64,000 nt of DNA from Caproicibacterium argilliputei (GCF_029211325.2 NZ_CP135996.1:620001-684000); one strand, 5' to 3'; positions 1 through 9,306 are shown, counted from the first letter of the stretch. Numbers and translations are program-made. The notes: a model not told the origin generated them from the sequence alone.

Positions 1-98
1 GGCTGTGCTGTCAGGATTTGTCCGGATGCGGAAAACCCGCTGACTTCGATTATTTTGAATACCGGGAGATGGATGACAGCTCAGAAAATCCAGACTGA
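1..98 (+). CDS. C-terminal end of a glycoside hydrolase (partial)
   Basis: Frame 3 is open from the window edge to a TGA at 96-98 and ends in a segment containing GKPADFDYFEYRE. An ADFDYF-type ending resembles the C-terminal beta-sandwich of GH43-like xylosidases/arabinosidases, so this is probably the tail of a plant-polysaccharide hydrolase. The next gene starts 18 bp later with its own AAGGAG-type ribosome site, and the two following genes also act on polysaccharides, which supports one operon. Only about 31 residues are visible, so the family is an inference. Confidence 0.5.
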   Translation, partial: LCCQDLSGCGKPADFDYFEYREMDDSSENPD

Positions 99-115
99 AA
101 AAGGAGCAAGAAAAA

Positions 116-1912
116 ATGGGAGCAGACGAAACAAAATTGAATCGGCTTTCTGACATCACCTACGCCCTGTTTGTACAGGAAAAAATTCAAATTCCAAGCG
201 GAGGGGAGCAGCAATACCGCTTTTCCTCTGTCTGCGGGCGGATTTTTGCATCCGTATTTTTTCAGGCACATACTGCGTCACAGGCCAGAAATGTACTGAC
301 GCTGGTTTCAGATACCGGCGAAGCTGCCGTTTCCGTGCAGATGGAGGGAAAAGCATTCTTTGCGTGGAACGGCGCCCATCGGGAACTGATTGGTTCGTTT
401 CAGGAAGACACTTGGTTTCGAATTGCATTATCGGTAGATACGGTGCGGCAGACCTATTCTGTTTTTTTGGACGGGGAAAAGTGCTTGTCCCATGCAGCTT
501 TTCGAGAAACTGCAAAAGCCTTTGCAGCCTGTACGGTTTCTGCACGTGCAGACGGCTTTACGGAGCAGCATTTGTGTGTGTATGAAAATCCGGTGCAGTC
601 GGTACAGCAGGCAGCCGCCGGGCGAAGAATTTATGATGCAAAAGCACTTGGCGTGGAAGCCGATGGTTCTGTCGATGTGACGCAAAAGCTGCAGACACTC
701 ATTGACTGTTGTGCAAGGGAAGGCGGCGGTGTCCTGTATTTGCGGGCGGGTACCTACCTTTCGGGTATGCTGGAGTTCCGCCAGGGGAGTGAACTGTATC
801 TGGAAACAGATGCAGTTTTGCAAGGTACACTGGAGAGCAGCGCATATGTTTCCAAGCACAATCCAAATTGGAACATGGCACATCAAGGCCCGCAGATGGC
901 GCTGGTTTACGCAGAGAATTTGACCGGGTTCGTCATACAAGGCGGCGGTACGATTGACGGCGGGGGTGATTTTTCCGGCGATTACGGTTCGGAAAGCAGC
1001 CGCCCCAGTGCCATTTTGCTGGTTGGGTGTACAAACGTCAGGATTCGGGATGTGTACGTGGAAAACGCCGGTATGTGGACGATTCCGGCGGTTGATTGCA
1101 CACGGCTGTATGTGCGCAATGTCCATCTGCGCTCCTTTTGGTTTCCGAACCGGGACGGCCTGGATTTGTGCGATTGCCATGAGGTGTTAGTGGAGCACTG
1201 CAGCTTTTTGTCAGACGACGATACGGTCTGCTTGAAAAGCGGAAGTGAGCGCGGCTGTAACCAGATTCTTGTGCGCTTCATGATGCTGCAGAGCACCATG
1301 GCCAATGCCGTCAAATTTGGCACCGGCAGCTATGGCGCATTTACCAACTGCACCGTGTGCGATTCTGTCATCAAACACACACGGTTGGGTGGAATCTGCG
1401 TGGAGTCTGTGGATGGAGCGAAAATTCAGTCCCTCTGTTTTAAAAACTTGGACATTGGGTGGACCGGTTCCCCGTTTTTCGTTGTGTTGGGTGACCGCGG
1501 CAGTATTCCGCCGGAGGGGAAAAGGCGTATTGGAAGCATTGAAAACCTGCAGTTCTGCAAAATCTGTGCGCATGACTTGGCGCAGAGTGATGGCTGCTAT
1601 CTGTCCGGCATGCAGACAGAGAAGGGAATCTTTCCAATTCGGAATTTGCTGTTTAAAAATGTGCAGTTGACTGCTCGCGGCGGTGTACAGGAAATGCCCG
1701 CCGAACCGCCGGAGTATGATGGCCGGTATCCGGAAGTCAATATGTTTGGGAAACTGCCGGCGTGCGGGTATTGGATTCGTCACGCTGAAGCCGTCCGCTT
1801 TGAAAACTGCACAACCGCAGTGGAACGCGCAGATGTACGTCAGCCGGTTGTTACGGCAGATGCTCCCGTACTGCAGAACACAATTTCCGATAAGGGAGCA
1901 TACAAAACATGA
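116..1912 (+). CDS. GH28-like (polygalacturonase-type) right-handed beta-helix enzyme
   Basis: 598 residues. Residues about 1-165 look like a concanavalin-type beta-sandwich (DGEKCLSHAAF region). Residues about 170-560 form a pectin-lyase-like parallel beta-helix beginning at GGGVLYLRAGTYLSG. GH28 landmarks are partly present: NRDGLDL at the NTD position and DDDTVCLKSG at the DD position. Where GH28 has Gly-His-Gly this protein reads FGTGSYGAF, so the usual His is missing. It probably acts on pectin or a related uronate polymer, but catalysis is uncertain. No convincing signal peptide, so likely cytoplasmic or acting on imported oligosaccharides. AAAGGAGC lies just upstream of the ATG, and the stop overlaps the next start (ATGA). 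Confidence 0.75.
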   Translation: MGADETKLNRLSDITYALFVQEKIQIPSGGEQQYRFSSVCGRIFASVFFQAHTASQARNVLTLVSDTGEAAVSVQMEGKAFFAWNGAHRELIGSFQEDTWFRIALSVDTVRQTYSVFLDGEKCLSHAAFRETAKAFAACTVSARADGFTEQHLCVYENPVQSVQQAAAGRRIYDAKALGVEADGSVDVTQKLQTLIDCCAREGGGVLYLRAGTYLSGMLEFRQGSELYLETDAVLQGTLESSAYVSKHNPNWNMAHQGPQMALVYAENLTGFVIQGGGTIDGGGDFSGDYGSESSRPSAILLVGCTNVRIRDVYVENAGMWTIPAVDCTRLYVRNVHLRSFWFPNRDGLDLCDCHEVLVEHCSFLSDDDTVCLKSGSERGCNQILVRFMMLQSTMANAVKFGTGSYGAFTNCTVCDSVIKHTRLGGICVESVDGAKIQSLCFKNLDIGWTGSPFFVVLGDRGSIPPEGKRRIGSIENLQFCKICAHDLAQSDGCYLSGMQTEKGIFPIRNLLFKNVQLTARGGVQEMPAEPPEYDGRYPEVNMFGKLPACGYWIRHAEAVRFENCTTAVERADVRQPVVTADAPVLQNTISDKGAYKT

Positions 1913-2739
1913 ACCGTATCACATTTCAGTTTTATCCGTATGCCAAGCAAAAAGCGCTGACCATGAGCTATGATGATGGGCAGGTTTATGACCGACGCTT
2001 GATTGAAATTTTCAATCGCTATGGGATACGGGGCACTTTTCACTTGATTTCCGGACTGCTGGATCACAGCGGCTATGTTACTTCTGCAGAAGTTTCGCAG
2101 CTGTACGGCGGGCATGAGGTAGCAGGGCATACCCGTCTGCATAACCCGATGAGTATGCTGCCGGACGGCGGTGTTTTACAGGAACTGCTGGAGGATAAGC
2201 GGGCGCTGGAAACGCTTTGCGGCATTCCGCTCAGCGGGATGTCCTATCCGTATGGCGATTGTATGGAAGGCTGGACGGCAGTTTTGCCGAAATTGGGGAT
2301 TCGTTATGCACGAACAGTTCAATCCACCGGTAGGTTTTCGCTGCCGCAGAACTTTCTGCTGTGGAATCCCACTTGCCATCATACGGACCGGCTGATGGAG
2401 CGGCTACAAGCGTTTCAGCATACAAATCCGTGGGATTGGATGCCGCTGCTTTACGTGTGGGGGCACAGTTTTGAGTTTGCCCGCGAGGAAAACTGGACGT
2501 TAATAGAACAGTTTTGTAAGGCAGCCGGCGGCGATCATACGGTATGGTATGCCACGAATGCAGAAATTGAAGCGTATATAACGGCGCTTCGCCGCCTGCA
2601 GTGGAACGTTGAGCAGACAGTGGTTTACAATCCTTCCGCCATTCCGGTGTGGATTGGCGTCGACAAAGAACCGGTTTGCGTGAAACCGGGCGTTTATCAA
2701 CCGCTGCCTAAACAGAAAGTCGGGAAAAGCAAGACCTGA
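1909..2739 (+). CDS. Polysaccharide deacetylase (NodB homology, CE4-like)
   Basis: 276 residues. The start overlaps the previous stop by 4 bp, so the two genes are translationally coupled. NodB motif 1 is seen as MSYDDG (metal-binding Asp pair) and motif 2 as GHEVAGHTRLH, whose two His complete the metal site. No signal peptide is visible, so it probably works in the cytoplasm, deacetylating an oligosaccharide handled with the GH28-like enzyme. The substrate cannot be read from the sequence. A strong terminator follows about 35 bp after the stop, ending the operon. Confidence 0.8.
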   Translation: MNRITFQFYPYAKQKALTMSYDDGQVYDRRLIEIFNRYGIRGTFHLISGLLDHSGYVTSAEVSQLYGGHEVAGHTRLHNPMSMLPDGGVLQELLEDKRALETLCGIPLSGMSYPYGDCMEGWTAVLPKLGIRYARTVQSTGRFSLPQNFLLWNPTCHHTDRLMERLQAFQHTNPWDWMPLLYVWGHSFEFAREENWTLIEQFCKAAGGDHTVWYATNAEIEAYITALRRLQWNVEQTVVYNPSAIPVWIGVDKEPVCVKPGVYQPLPKQKVGKSKT

Positions 2740-2773
2740 ATGTTGGAAATCTTGCGTAAAAAAATAGGGAATG

Positions 2774-2820
2774 AAAAGAGAACTTGTAAGCGCGCTTTTG
2801 GGCTTACAAGTTCTCTTTTA
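2774..2820 (+). terminator. Intrinsic terminator after the deacetylase
   Basis: Arms of about 18 bp (AAAAGAGAACTTGTAAGC at 2774-2791 and its complement at 2802-2819) around a 10-nt loop, ending in TTTTA. The stem is A-rich on the left and U-rich on the right, so it may work in both directions. Confidence 0.85.
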
Positions 2821-3091
2821 TGCTTATTTTGGACGGAACCGCTGCCAAACTGGTTTTTATAAGTTAAAAAATAAGAAAAGAAGCAGCTGTTTTAGCTAGC
2901 ACAGTATGTCAGATAGACTGATTGCGATGAAATTTGATTGTTTGGGCGTGAAATAAAAGCGGAGAAATTGGGCGAAATCGGACACGAAATTTCACTATGC
3001 ATAAAAATAACCGTTTTATTTTAGCTTTCCTGTATAAAATCCGCCGAATAAAACAAATGTATTTGATTCGTAAAAAAATTTTCCGCTTCTA
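2821..3091. other. Intergenic stretch with no gene seen
   Basis: About 270 AT-rich bases between the terminator and the fructose-operon promoter. No ORF with a ribosome site, no RNA-like structure and no repeat is apparent. Confidence 0.6.
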
Positions 3092-3120
3092 TTGACATTT
3101 CTATAAGAAAATGCTAGTAT
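3092..3120 (+). promoter_or_regulatory. Promoter of the fructose PTS operon
   Basis: Perfect -35 TTGACA at 3092-3097, then 17 bp, then TAGTAT at 3115-3120. It lies about 60 bp before the regulator start and directly upstream of the repeated operator. Confidence 0.8.
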
Positions 3121-3131
3121 ATAACCGTTCT

Positions 3132-3160
3132 TAAACAATCATGAAAATCATAAACAATCA
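3132..3160 (+). promoter_or_regulatory. Probable DeoR/FruR operator (direct repeats)
   Basis: TAAACAATCA occurs twice in the same orientation (3132-3141 and 3151-3160) with a related GAAAATCA between them. DeoR-family sugar regulators commonly bind such direct repeats. The position just downstream of the -10 suggests autorepression relieved by fructose-1-phosphate; the inducer is taken from family knowledge. Confidence 0.65.
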
Positions 3161-3178
3161 CAAAACGGGGTGCAGACT

Positions 3179-3982
3179 ATGTATGAGGAAGAACGGCTGC
3201 AAAAAATCTACCAATATGTACAGCAGAACAACCGCGCTTCCGTGCATCATCTGTGCAGCCTATTTCACGTTTCGGAATCCACCATCCGGCGGGATCTGAC
3301 CGAACTGGAAAAGCGGCAGCTGCTGAAGCGCACTCACGGCGGTGCCATCTGCATGGATTCGGTGGAGATGGAGCAGACTTATAATGAGAAAATTGACCGC
3401 TTTCAGGAAGAAAAGCGGCAGATTGCCGCCAAGGCGGCTTCCTTTATTCAGAACGGCGACTCCGTGCTGATTGATTCGGGTACCACAACCCTGTATCTGG
3501 CAGGATACCTTTCTGCCTTTCAGAGCCTGACGGTTGTGACCAATTCCATTTACCTGATGCAGCAGCTGTCTAATCAGCCGGGACTGACGCTGATTTCCTT
3601 AGGTGGAACGCTGCGTTCCAACACAATGGCACTGGTTGGCCCGATGACGGAACAGAACCTTTTGCAGATTCGTGTGGACAAAGCATTCATGGCCACCAAC
3701 GGCATCGATGGGGAAATGGGGCTGACAACGCCGAATTTGCTGGAAGCGGCAACCAAACGAAAAATGATGCAGGTGGCAGAGCAGGTGTATGTGCTGGCGG
3801 ATCACTCAAAGATCGGGCGCGTTTCCTTTGCAAAGTTCGGTTCTCTGGCAGAGGTAGACGGCTGTGTCACCAGCTCGCTGGTGCCGCAGGAGCGGTGCAG
3901 GGAGCTGCGTGACCGCCAGGTGCATTTGTATTTTGCAGAAGCTCCGCGGCAGACGGAGCCACAGACAGAAGGAGGCTGTTAA
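3179..3982 (+). CDS. fruR: DeoR-family repressor of the fructose operon
   Basis: About 267 residues. The N-terminal winged helix reads ERLQKIYQYVQQNNRASV, then SESTIRRDLTELEKRQLLKRTHGGA, the classic DeoR signature. The C-terminal sugar-phosphate sensor domain includes DSGTTTLYLAGYL and VLADHSKIG. The ATG at 3179 is chosen because GGGGTG lies 6 bp upstream; an in-frame GTG at 3170 would add three residues. First gene of a five-gene operon (regulator, 1-PFK, HPr, EI, EIIABC), so its ligand is most likely fructose-1-phosphate. The stop is one base from the fruK start. Confidence 0.9.
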   Translation: MYEEERLQKIYQYVQQNNRASVHHLCSLFHVSESTIRRDLTELEKRQLLKRTHGGAICMDSVEMEQTYNEKIDRFQEEKRQIAAKAASFIQNGDSVLIDSGTTTLYLAGYLSAFQSLTVVTNSIYLMQQLSNQPGLTLISLGGTLRSNTMALVGPMTEQNLLQIRVDKAFMATNGIDGEMGLTTPNLLEAATKRKMMQVAEQVYVLADHSKIGRVSFAKFGSLAEVDGCVTSSLVPQERCRELRDRQVHLYFAEAPRQTEPQTEGGC

Positions 3983-3983
3983 T

Positions 3984-4931
3984 ATGGGACAGCGGGTGCT
4001 GACCGTAACGCTCAATCCCTCTTTAGACTGTACCGTTACGGTGAACGCGCTGCAGGTGGCGGCGCTGAATCGTGTGGTGCGGGCGGAAACCGACCCCGGC
4101 GGAAAGGGCATCAATGTGGCACGGGTGCTGCGGCACTTTGGCGCGGATGTGCTTGCCACAGGCTTTGTTGCCGGAGATACCGGGCGGCAGTTGCTTCACT
4201 TTTTAGAGCGCGCGCAAATTGCACAGGACTTTCTGGAAATCGACGGCGAGACCCGCACCAACTGGAAGGTTTTTGACGAAAAAGTCCGTAAAACAACAGA
4301 GCTGAACGCGCGTGGATGTCCGGTGCCGCAGACGTCGCTCGCGGCGTTCCGGGAGAAATTCGCGCAGCAGTGCCGGCAGGCAAAGGTTGCTGTATTCAGC
4401 GGCAGCCTGCCGCCGGAAGTTCCGGCAGACATTTATGCCAAACTGATTGACCTTGCGAAGGAAGCAGGTGTCAAAACCATTTTGGATGCAGACGGCGAAG
4501 CTTTGCGCGAGGGGCTGAAAAGCGTGCCGTATGCCGTCAAGCCCAACATCCACGAGCTGGAGGCGCTGTGGGGAAAGCAGCTGCCGACGCCGGGCGATGT
4601 GCTGGCGGCGGCACGCAGGCTGCTGCAGACCGGCATATCTCTGGTGATTGTTTCCATGGGTGCGGATGGTGCGGTGGTTGCCGACGCGAGGCAGGCGTTC
4701 CGGGTGCTTTCGTGGGACATTCCCGTAAAAAGCGCAACGGGTGCCGGAGACTCCATGGTGGGGGCACTGGCGTATGCGCTGCTGCAGGGAGAGTCACTGG
4801 AGCAGATTGCGCGGTTGACCACGGCGGCAGGAACGCGCACGGCGGCCCGTCCCGGCACCCAGCTGTGCGAACGTGCTGAGGTCTTTTCTTCCCTGCAGCT
4901 TGTGACCGTAGAACCAATGGAGAATATTTAA
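3984..4931 (+). CDS. fruK: 1-phosphofructokinase
   Basis: 315 residues, PfkB/ribokinase fold. It converts fructose-1-phosphate plus ATP to fructose-1,6-bisphosphate in the cytoplasm, the step after PTS uptake. It opens with VLTVTLNPSLDCTV, has the PfkB signature 1 GGKGINVARVL and signature 2 with the catalytic base in TGAGDSMVGAL. The start at 3984 has GGAGG 8 bp upstream; the open frame runs further upstream but only inside fruR. Length is typical for 1-PFK/tagatose-6-phosphate kinases, and the PTS partners point to fructose. Confidence 0.95.
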   Translation: MGQRVLTVTLNPSLDCTVTVNALQVAALNRVVRAETDPGGKGINVARVLRHFGADVLATGFVAGDTGRQLLHFLERAQIAQDFLEIDGETRTNWKVFDEKVRKTTELNARGCPVPQTSLAAFREKFAQQCRQAKVAVFSGSLPPEVPADIYAKLIDLAKEAGVKTILDADGEALREGLKSVPYAVKPNIHELEALWGKQLPTPGDVLAAARRLLQTGISLVIVSMGADGAVVADARQAFRVLSWDIPVKSATGAGDSMVGALAYALLQGESLEQIARLTTAAGTRTAARPGTQLCERAEVFSSLQLVTVEPMENI

Positions 4932-4996
4932 CAAATAGGAAACCGTGGGGGTTTCCAAACAGATTGCCCGATTTGGGGCGGAAAGTGTGCAGAAAT

Positions 4997-5275
4997 ATGT
5001 TACAGAAAACTTGGACCATCCCCTGCAAACAGGGATTTCATCTTCGTCCGGCGCAGCTCCTGACGGAAACTGCGGGACAGTTTCAGGCAGCGGTTACGCT
5101 GCACAAAGCAGAAGAACCGGCCACAACAGCCGTGGATGCCAAAAGCATTTTGGGCTTAATGGGTCTGGGGCTTGCCTATGGGCAGTCGGTGACGGTGATA
5201 ACAGATGGCAGCGATGAGGCTGCTGCCATGCAGGCAGTGCAAAAGCTGTTTGATACGCGGTTCGGCGAGGAATAA
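4997..5275 (+). CDS. ptsH: Phosphocarrier protein HPr
   Basis: 92 residues. With the ATG at 4997 the active-site histidine in GFHLRPA falls exactly at residue 15, the canonical position, which supports this start; an in-frame ATG at 4964 would break that numbering. The regulatory serine motif appears as KSILGLM (Ser50, shifted by a short insertion), so HPr kinase could still modify it. HPr accepts phosphate from EI and passes it to the EIIA domain. Placing it within the fructose operon rather than in a ptsHI locus is unusual. Confidence 0.9.
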   Translation: MLQKTWTIPCKQGFHLRPAQLLTETAGQFQAAVTLHKAEEPATTAVDAKSILGLMGLGLAYGQSVTVITDGSDEAAAMQAVQKLFDTRFGEE

Positions 5276-5303
5276 GGCGGAACCGGAAAGGGGGTCTGTC
5301 AGA

Positions 5304-7064
5304 ATGGAAACTGTAGTTTGCACGGGAATCGGCGTATCAGACGGCGTGCGCATGGCGAAGGCACGGGTGTATCATCAACCGGCAGTGCGGCAGGCTGCCG
5401 CCGAAACCATTGCGCCGGAGCAGGCTGACACCGAGCAGGCGCGGCTGCGGGTCGCCGCCGAAAAGGCAGGGCAGGTGGTGGAACAGCTGCTCCAAAAATC
5501 ACAGTCCGTTTTGCAAGAAGAGCAGATTGGCATCTTGAAAGGGCAGAAGTCCATGCTGACAGATCCGGCATTCGTACCGGAGATGCAGCGCAGAATCCAG
5601 AAGCAGAATCTTTCTGCCGAGGCGGCGGTTCGTGCGGTGACAGAACAATTTGCCGAACTGTTCCGCAAAATGCCGGACCCGTATATGCAGGAGCGCGCCG
5701 CGGATGTGCAGGATGCCGGCAGTCGCCTGCTGCGGATTTTATCCGGCGAGGACTGCACCGCACTTTCTGAGATTCAGGAAGAAAGCATTTTGCTGGCGCA
5801 GGATCTTTCCGCTTCAGACACCGTGCAGCTTGACCGCCGGTATGTGCTGGCGTTTGCAATGGAGCAGGGCGGTGCAACCTCACACACTTCGATTTTTGCG
5901 CGATCCATGGGGATTCCGGCGGTTGTTGGAATTTCGGGGCTGCTGCAGCAGGCGCATGACGGCGATTGGGTGATTGTAGATGGCGCGGCGGGAAAATGTA
6001 TTCTGCGGCCGGACGAAAAAATGATTGCAGAGTACCGCAAAAAGATGCAGGAAGAAGCGCAGCGCCGCGAGCTGCTGACCACTTACGCCGGAAAACCGGC
6101 GGCGTTGGCAAATGGTCGGCGCATGATTGCCGCCGCCAATATCGGTTCGGACACAGATGCGGCGTTTGCCCTGCAACAGGGGGCGGAAGCTTCCGGTCTG
6201 CTGCGTACAGAGCAGCTGTTCCTTTCCCGCGGCACTGCGCCGACGGAAGAGGAACAGTTTACCATTTACCGCCGTGCGGCGGAGGCGTTTTCCAAAGTGT
6301 CTCCGGGCAGCGTGGTGATTCGCACGCTGGATATCGGCGGTGACAAGGCGGTGCCGTACCTTTCCATTCCCAAGGAACAGAATCCATTTTTGGGGTACCG
6401 CGCCATTCGGCTCTGCTTGGAACAGAAGGAACTGTTTTTGACGCAGCTGCGCGCGATACTGCGCGCCAGCGCATTTGGAAAGGTACAGGTCATGTTCCCC
6501 ATGATTTCCGGCGTAGGAGAGTTGCTCGCCGCCAAGGCTATGCTGCAGGAAGCGAAGGCGCAGCTGCACGACCGCGGCGAAGCATATGACCAACAGATTT
6601 CGGTTGGCGTGATGATTGAGATTCCATCGGCAGCGCTGACAGCGCCTGCTTTGGCGAAGGAAGTGGACTTTTTCAGCATCGGTACCAACGATTTGGTGCA
6701 GTACACCCTTGCGGTGGATCGCGGCAATGAAAAAGTCGCATCCCTGTATGATTATTTTCATCCTGCCGTGCTGCAGCTGATTCATCTGACGCTGCAGGCG
6801 GCGCAGACCCGGCGCATTCCGGTCGGGATGTGCGGAAATATGGCAGGCGACCCGCTGGCGGTGCCGCTGCTTGCCGGGATGGGTCTGCAGGAATTGAGCA
6901 TGGCGGCGGGTTCCATTCCACAGGTGAAGTACGTGCTCAGCTGCGTAACCGCGCAGGAATGCCATGCCTTGGCAGAAGCGGCGCTTCGCTGCGACTCGCC
7001 GCAGGAAGTGCGCAAGAAACTGCGCGACTTTGCACATACACATCGAATCCAGCTTCCGCAGTGA
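5304..7064 (+). CDS. ptsI: PTS Enzyme I (phosphoenolpyruvate-protein phosphotransferase)
   Basis: 586 residues, full length. The active histidine is His194 in GGATSHTSIFARSMGIP. The C-terminal PEP-binding barrel shows GVMIEIPSAAL, GTNDLVQYTLAVDRGN and GMCGNMAGDP. It takes phosphate from PEP and gives it to HPr. The ATG at 5304 has AAAGGGGG upstream and lies 28 bp after the HPr stop, so the genes are co-transcribed. Confidence 0.95.
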   Translation: METVVCTGIGVSDGVRMAKARVYHQPAVRQAAAETIAPEQADTEQARLRVAAEKAGQVVEQLLQKSQSVLQEEQIGILKGQKSMLTDPAFVPEMQRRIQKQNLSAEAAVRAVTEQFAELFRKMPDPYMQERAADVQDAGSRLLRILSGEDCTALSEIQEESILLAQDLSASDTVQLDRRYVLAFAMEQGGATSHTSIFARSMGIPAVVGISGLLQQAHDGDWVIVDGAAGKCILRPDEKMIAEYRKKMQEEAQRRELLTTYAGKPAALANGRRMIAAANIGSDTDAAFALQQGAEASGLLRTEQLFLSRGTAPTEEEQFTIYRRAAEAFSKVSPGSVVIRTLDIGGDKAVPYLSIPKEQNPFLGYRAIRLCLEQKELFLTQLRAILRASAFGKVQVMFPMISGVGELLAAKAMLQEAKAQLHDRGEAYDQQISVGVMIEIPSAALTAPALAKEVDFFSIGTNDLVQYTLAVDRGNEKVASLYDYFHPAVLQLIHLTLQAAQTRRIPVGMCGNMAGDPLAVPLLAGMGLQELSMAAGSIPQVKYVLSCVTAQECHALAEAALRCDSPQEVRKKLRDFAHTHRIQLPQ

Positions 7065-7118
7065 TGCGGAGTGGAAAATAGATCGTATTGAAAAGGGAAA
7101 TGAAAGGGAGTGTTCCGG

Positions 7119-9113
7119 TTGAAAATTGATGAGTTGCTGCAGAGCGAGGGCATCGCGCTGCAGGAAGCCGCTTCTTCCAAAGAGGAAGCAATCGACAAGC
7201 TGATTCAGCTGCTGGATCAGGAAGGTTGCATTTCAGACAAAGCCGCTTTTAAAGCGGGCATTCTGGAGCGGGAACAGAAAAGTTCCACAGCGGTGGGCGG
7301 TGGAATCGCCATTCCGCACGCGAAGGTCGCCGCGGTGAAAAAGGCGGGCATTGCCGCCATGACCGTACCGGCTGGCGTGGAGTATGGTGCGGCAGACCAC
7401 AAACCCTCCGACCTGCTGTTCATGATTGCCGCACCGGCTTCGGGCAGCGACCTGCACCTGCAGGCTCTGCAGCGCCTGGCGGTGCTGCTGATGGTGCCTG
7501 GCTTTAAGGAACAGCTAATGCAGGCAAAGGACAAGGAAGCGTTTCGCAAACTGATTGCACAGAAAGAGGCGGAAAAGTTCCCGGAGCAGGCAGCGGAAAA
7601 AGCGGCTGTGGCAGCGCAGCCCTCTGCGGCAGAGAAAACTGCCTATCAGGTTCTGGCGGTCACTGCGTGCCCGACCGGCATTGCACATACCTTTATGGCG
7701 GCAGAAAACCTGATACAGAAAGCGAAAAAAATGGGCGTTTCGCTGAAGGCGGAAACTGACGGCGCAGACGGTGTGCAGCACGCGCTGACACCCGAAGAAA
7801 TCGCCGCGTGCAAAGGCATTATTGTCGCGGCAGACAAAGATGTGGAAATGAGCCGCTTTGACGGCAAGCCGGTGCTGCTTGCTAGCGTCAGCGCGGGTAT
7901 CAATAAGGGCGAGTCGCTGATTCAAACCGTTCTGGACGGCAAAGCACCGGTTTATCATCACACTGGTGCCAAGGCGGCTGCCTCTGTTGGGGAAGAAAGC
8001 ACCGGACATAAGATTTACAAGCAGCTGATGAATGGCGTTTCCCATATGCTTCCGTTCGTAACAGGCGGCGGCATTCTGATTGCGCTGGCGTTCCTGATTG
8101 ATTCAGCCAACGGCATTACCGGCGGCCCCAATTTCGGTACCACCACCGCAGCGGCAAAGTTTTTAAAGACCATCGGTGGCTTTGCATTTAACATGATGCT
8201 GCCGATTTTAGCCGGTTTTATCGCTATGGCGATTGCGGACCGTCCCGGTCTTGCCATCGGCATGGTGGGTGGCATTATCGCCATGAACGGTAGTACGTTT
8301 GCAGACCCGGCGGGCGGAAAAATCAGCGCGGGTTTTCTGGGCGCGCTGCTTGCGGGCTTCATTGCGGGGTATCTGGTCAAGTTCATGAAAAAACTGTTCA
8401 GCGGCCTGCCGAAATCTTTGGACGGTATTAAACCGGTGCTGCTGTATCCGCTGCTGGGCATCTTTATGATTGGCATTGTCATGGCAGTGGTGAATCCGCT
8501 GATGATTCTCATTAACCAGGGAATCACTGCGGCACTCACCAGCCTGCACGGCAGCGCGGCGGCGCTTCTGGGTATGGTGGTCAGCGGCATGATGGCGATT
8601 GATATGGGCGGCCCAATCAACAAGGCATCCTATCTGTTTGCTACAGCGCAGCTTGCCTCCCCCGGTGCGGATGGCATGGGCTTCCGTATCATGGCTTCCT
8701 GCATGATTGGCGGCATGGTGCCGCCGCTGGCGATTGCCTTGTGCACCTCGCTGTTTAAAAACCGCTTTACGCCGAAAGAGCGCCAGTCCGGCATTGTCAA
8801 CTATGTACTGGGTCTTTCCTTCATCACCGAGGGCGCGATTCCTTACGCGGCGTCTGACCCGCTGCACGTGCTGCCCTCCATGGCGGCCGGCTCTGCAGTC
8901 AGCGGCGCGCTTTCCATGCTGTTTGGGTGCCAGCTGCGTGCACCGCACGGTGGAATTTTCGTTCTGCCGACCATCAGCAATCCGTTTGGTTACTTTGTGG
9001 CGTTGGCAATCGGCACAGTGGTTGGCTGCCTGCTGCTGGCGGTGCTCAAAAAGCCCTTGCCGCAGGAGGTCTGGAATGCAAAACCGGATGAGGACAGCGG
9101 TGATTTGTTCTGA
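7119..9113 (+). CDS. fruA: PTS fructose transporter, fused EIIABC
   Basis: About 664 residues in IIA-IIB-IIC order. IIA (1-150) has the phosphoacceptor His67 in GGIAIPHAKV. IIB (about 175-275) has Cys184 in VTACPTGIAHTF. IIC (about 300 to the end) is hydrophobic with roughly ten membrane segments and carries GGPINKASY and EGAIPYAASDP. It imports fructose as fructose-1-phosphate for FruK. The TTG at 7119 is preferred because GGGAG is 8 bp upstream; a GTG at 7110 overlaps that site. A terminator follows. Confidence 0.9.
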   Translation: MKIDELLQSEGIALQEAASSKEEAIDKLIQLLDQEGCISDKAAFKAGILEREQKSSTAVGGGIAIPHAKVAAVKKAGIAAMTVPAGVEYGAADHKPSDLLFMIAAPASGSDLHLQALQRLAVLLMVPGFKEQLMQAKDKEAFRKLIAQKEAEKFPEQAAEKAAVAAQPSAAEKTAYQVLAVTACPTGIAHTFMAAENLIQKAKKMGVSLKAETDGADGVQHALTPEEIAACKGIIVAADKDVEMSRFDGKPVLLASVSAGINKGESLIQTVLDGKAPVYHHTGAKAAASVGEESTGHKIYKQLMNGVSHMLPFVTGGGILIALAFLIDSANGITGGPNFGTTTAAAKFLKTIGGFAFNMMLPILAGFIAMAIADRPGLAIGMVGGIIAMNGSTFADPAGGKISAGFLGALLAGFIAGYLVKFMKKLFSGLPKSLDGIKPVLLYPLLGIFMIGIVMAVVNPLMILINQGITAALTSLHGSAAALLGMVVSGMMAIDMGGPINKASYLFATAQLASPGADGMGFRIMASCMIGGMVPPLAIALCTSLFKNRFTPKERQSGIVNYVLGLSFITEGAIPYAASDPLHVLPSMAAGSAVSGALSMLFGCQLRAPHGGIFVLPTISNPFGYFVALAIGTVVGCLLLAVLKKPLPQEVWNAKPDEDSGDLF

Positions 9114-9159
9114 CCTCGCTTACAACAGGAGCGTTTGCTCTGTTTGAATAACCCCACGA

Positions 9160-9207
9160 AAATGTGTGCCGCAGCGGCTGAAAACCGTGTGCGGTACGCA
9201 TTTTTTC
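9160..9207 (+). terminator. Intrinsic terminator of the fructose operon
   Basis: AAATGTGTGCCGCA (9160-9173) pairs, with G-U wobbles, with TGCGGTACGCATTT (9189-9202), then a T run to 9207. It lies 46 bp after the fruA stop. Confidence 0.7.
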
Positions 9208-9306
9208 TGTGTTTGCGGCGGAAATCCAATCATTTTTAGTAGCGCCGCGCAGTTCTTTATGGTAAAATAAAACGGCAGAAACAAACGGAAAGCGGGCGAA
9301 GAAGGC

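Noticed and set aside
5880..7043. 387-residue open frame on the minus strand inside Enzyme I
   Set aside because: It lies fully antisense to a gene with all PTS Enzyme I motifs; composition and lack of a ribosome site mark it as a shadow of GC-biased codons.
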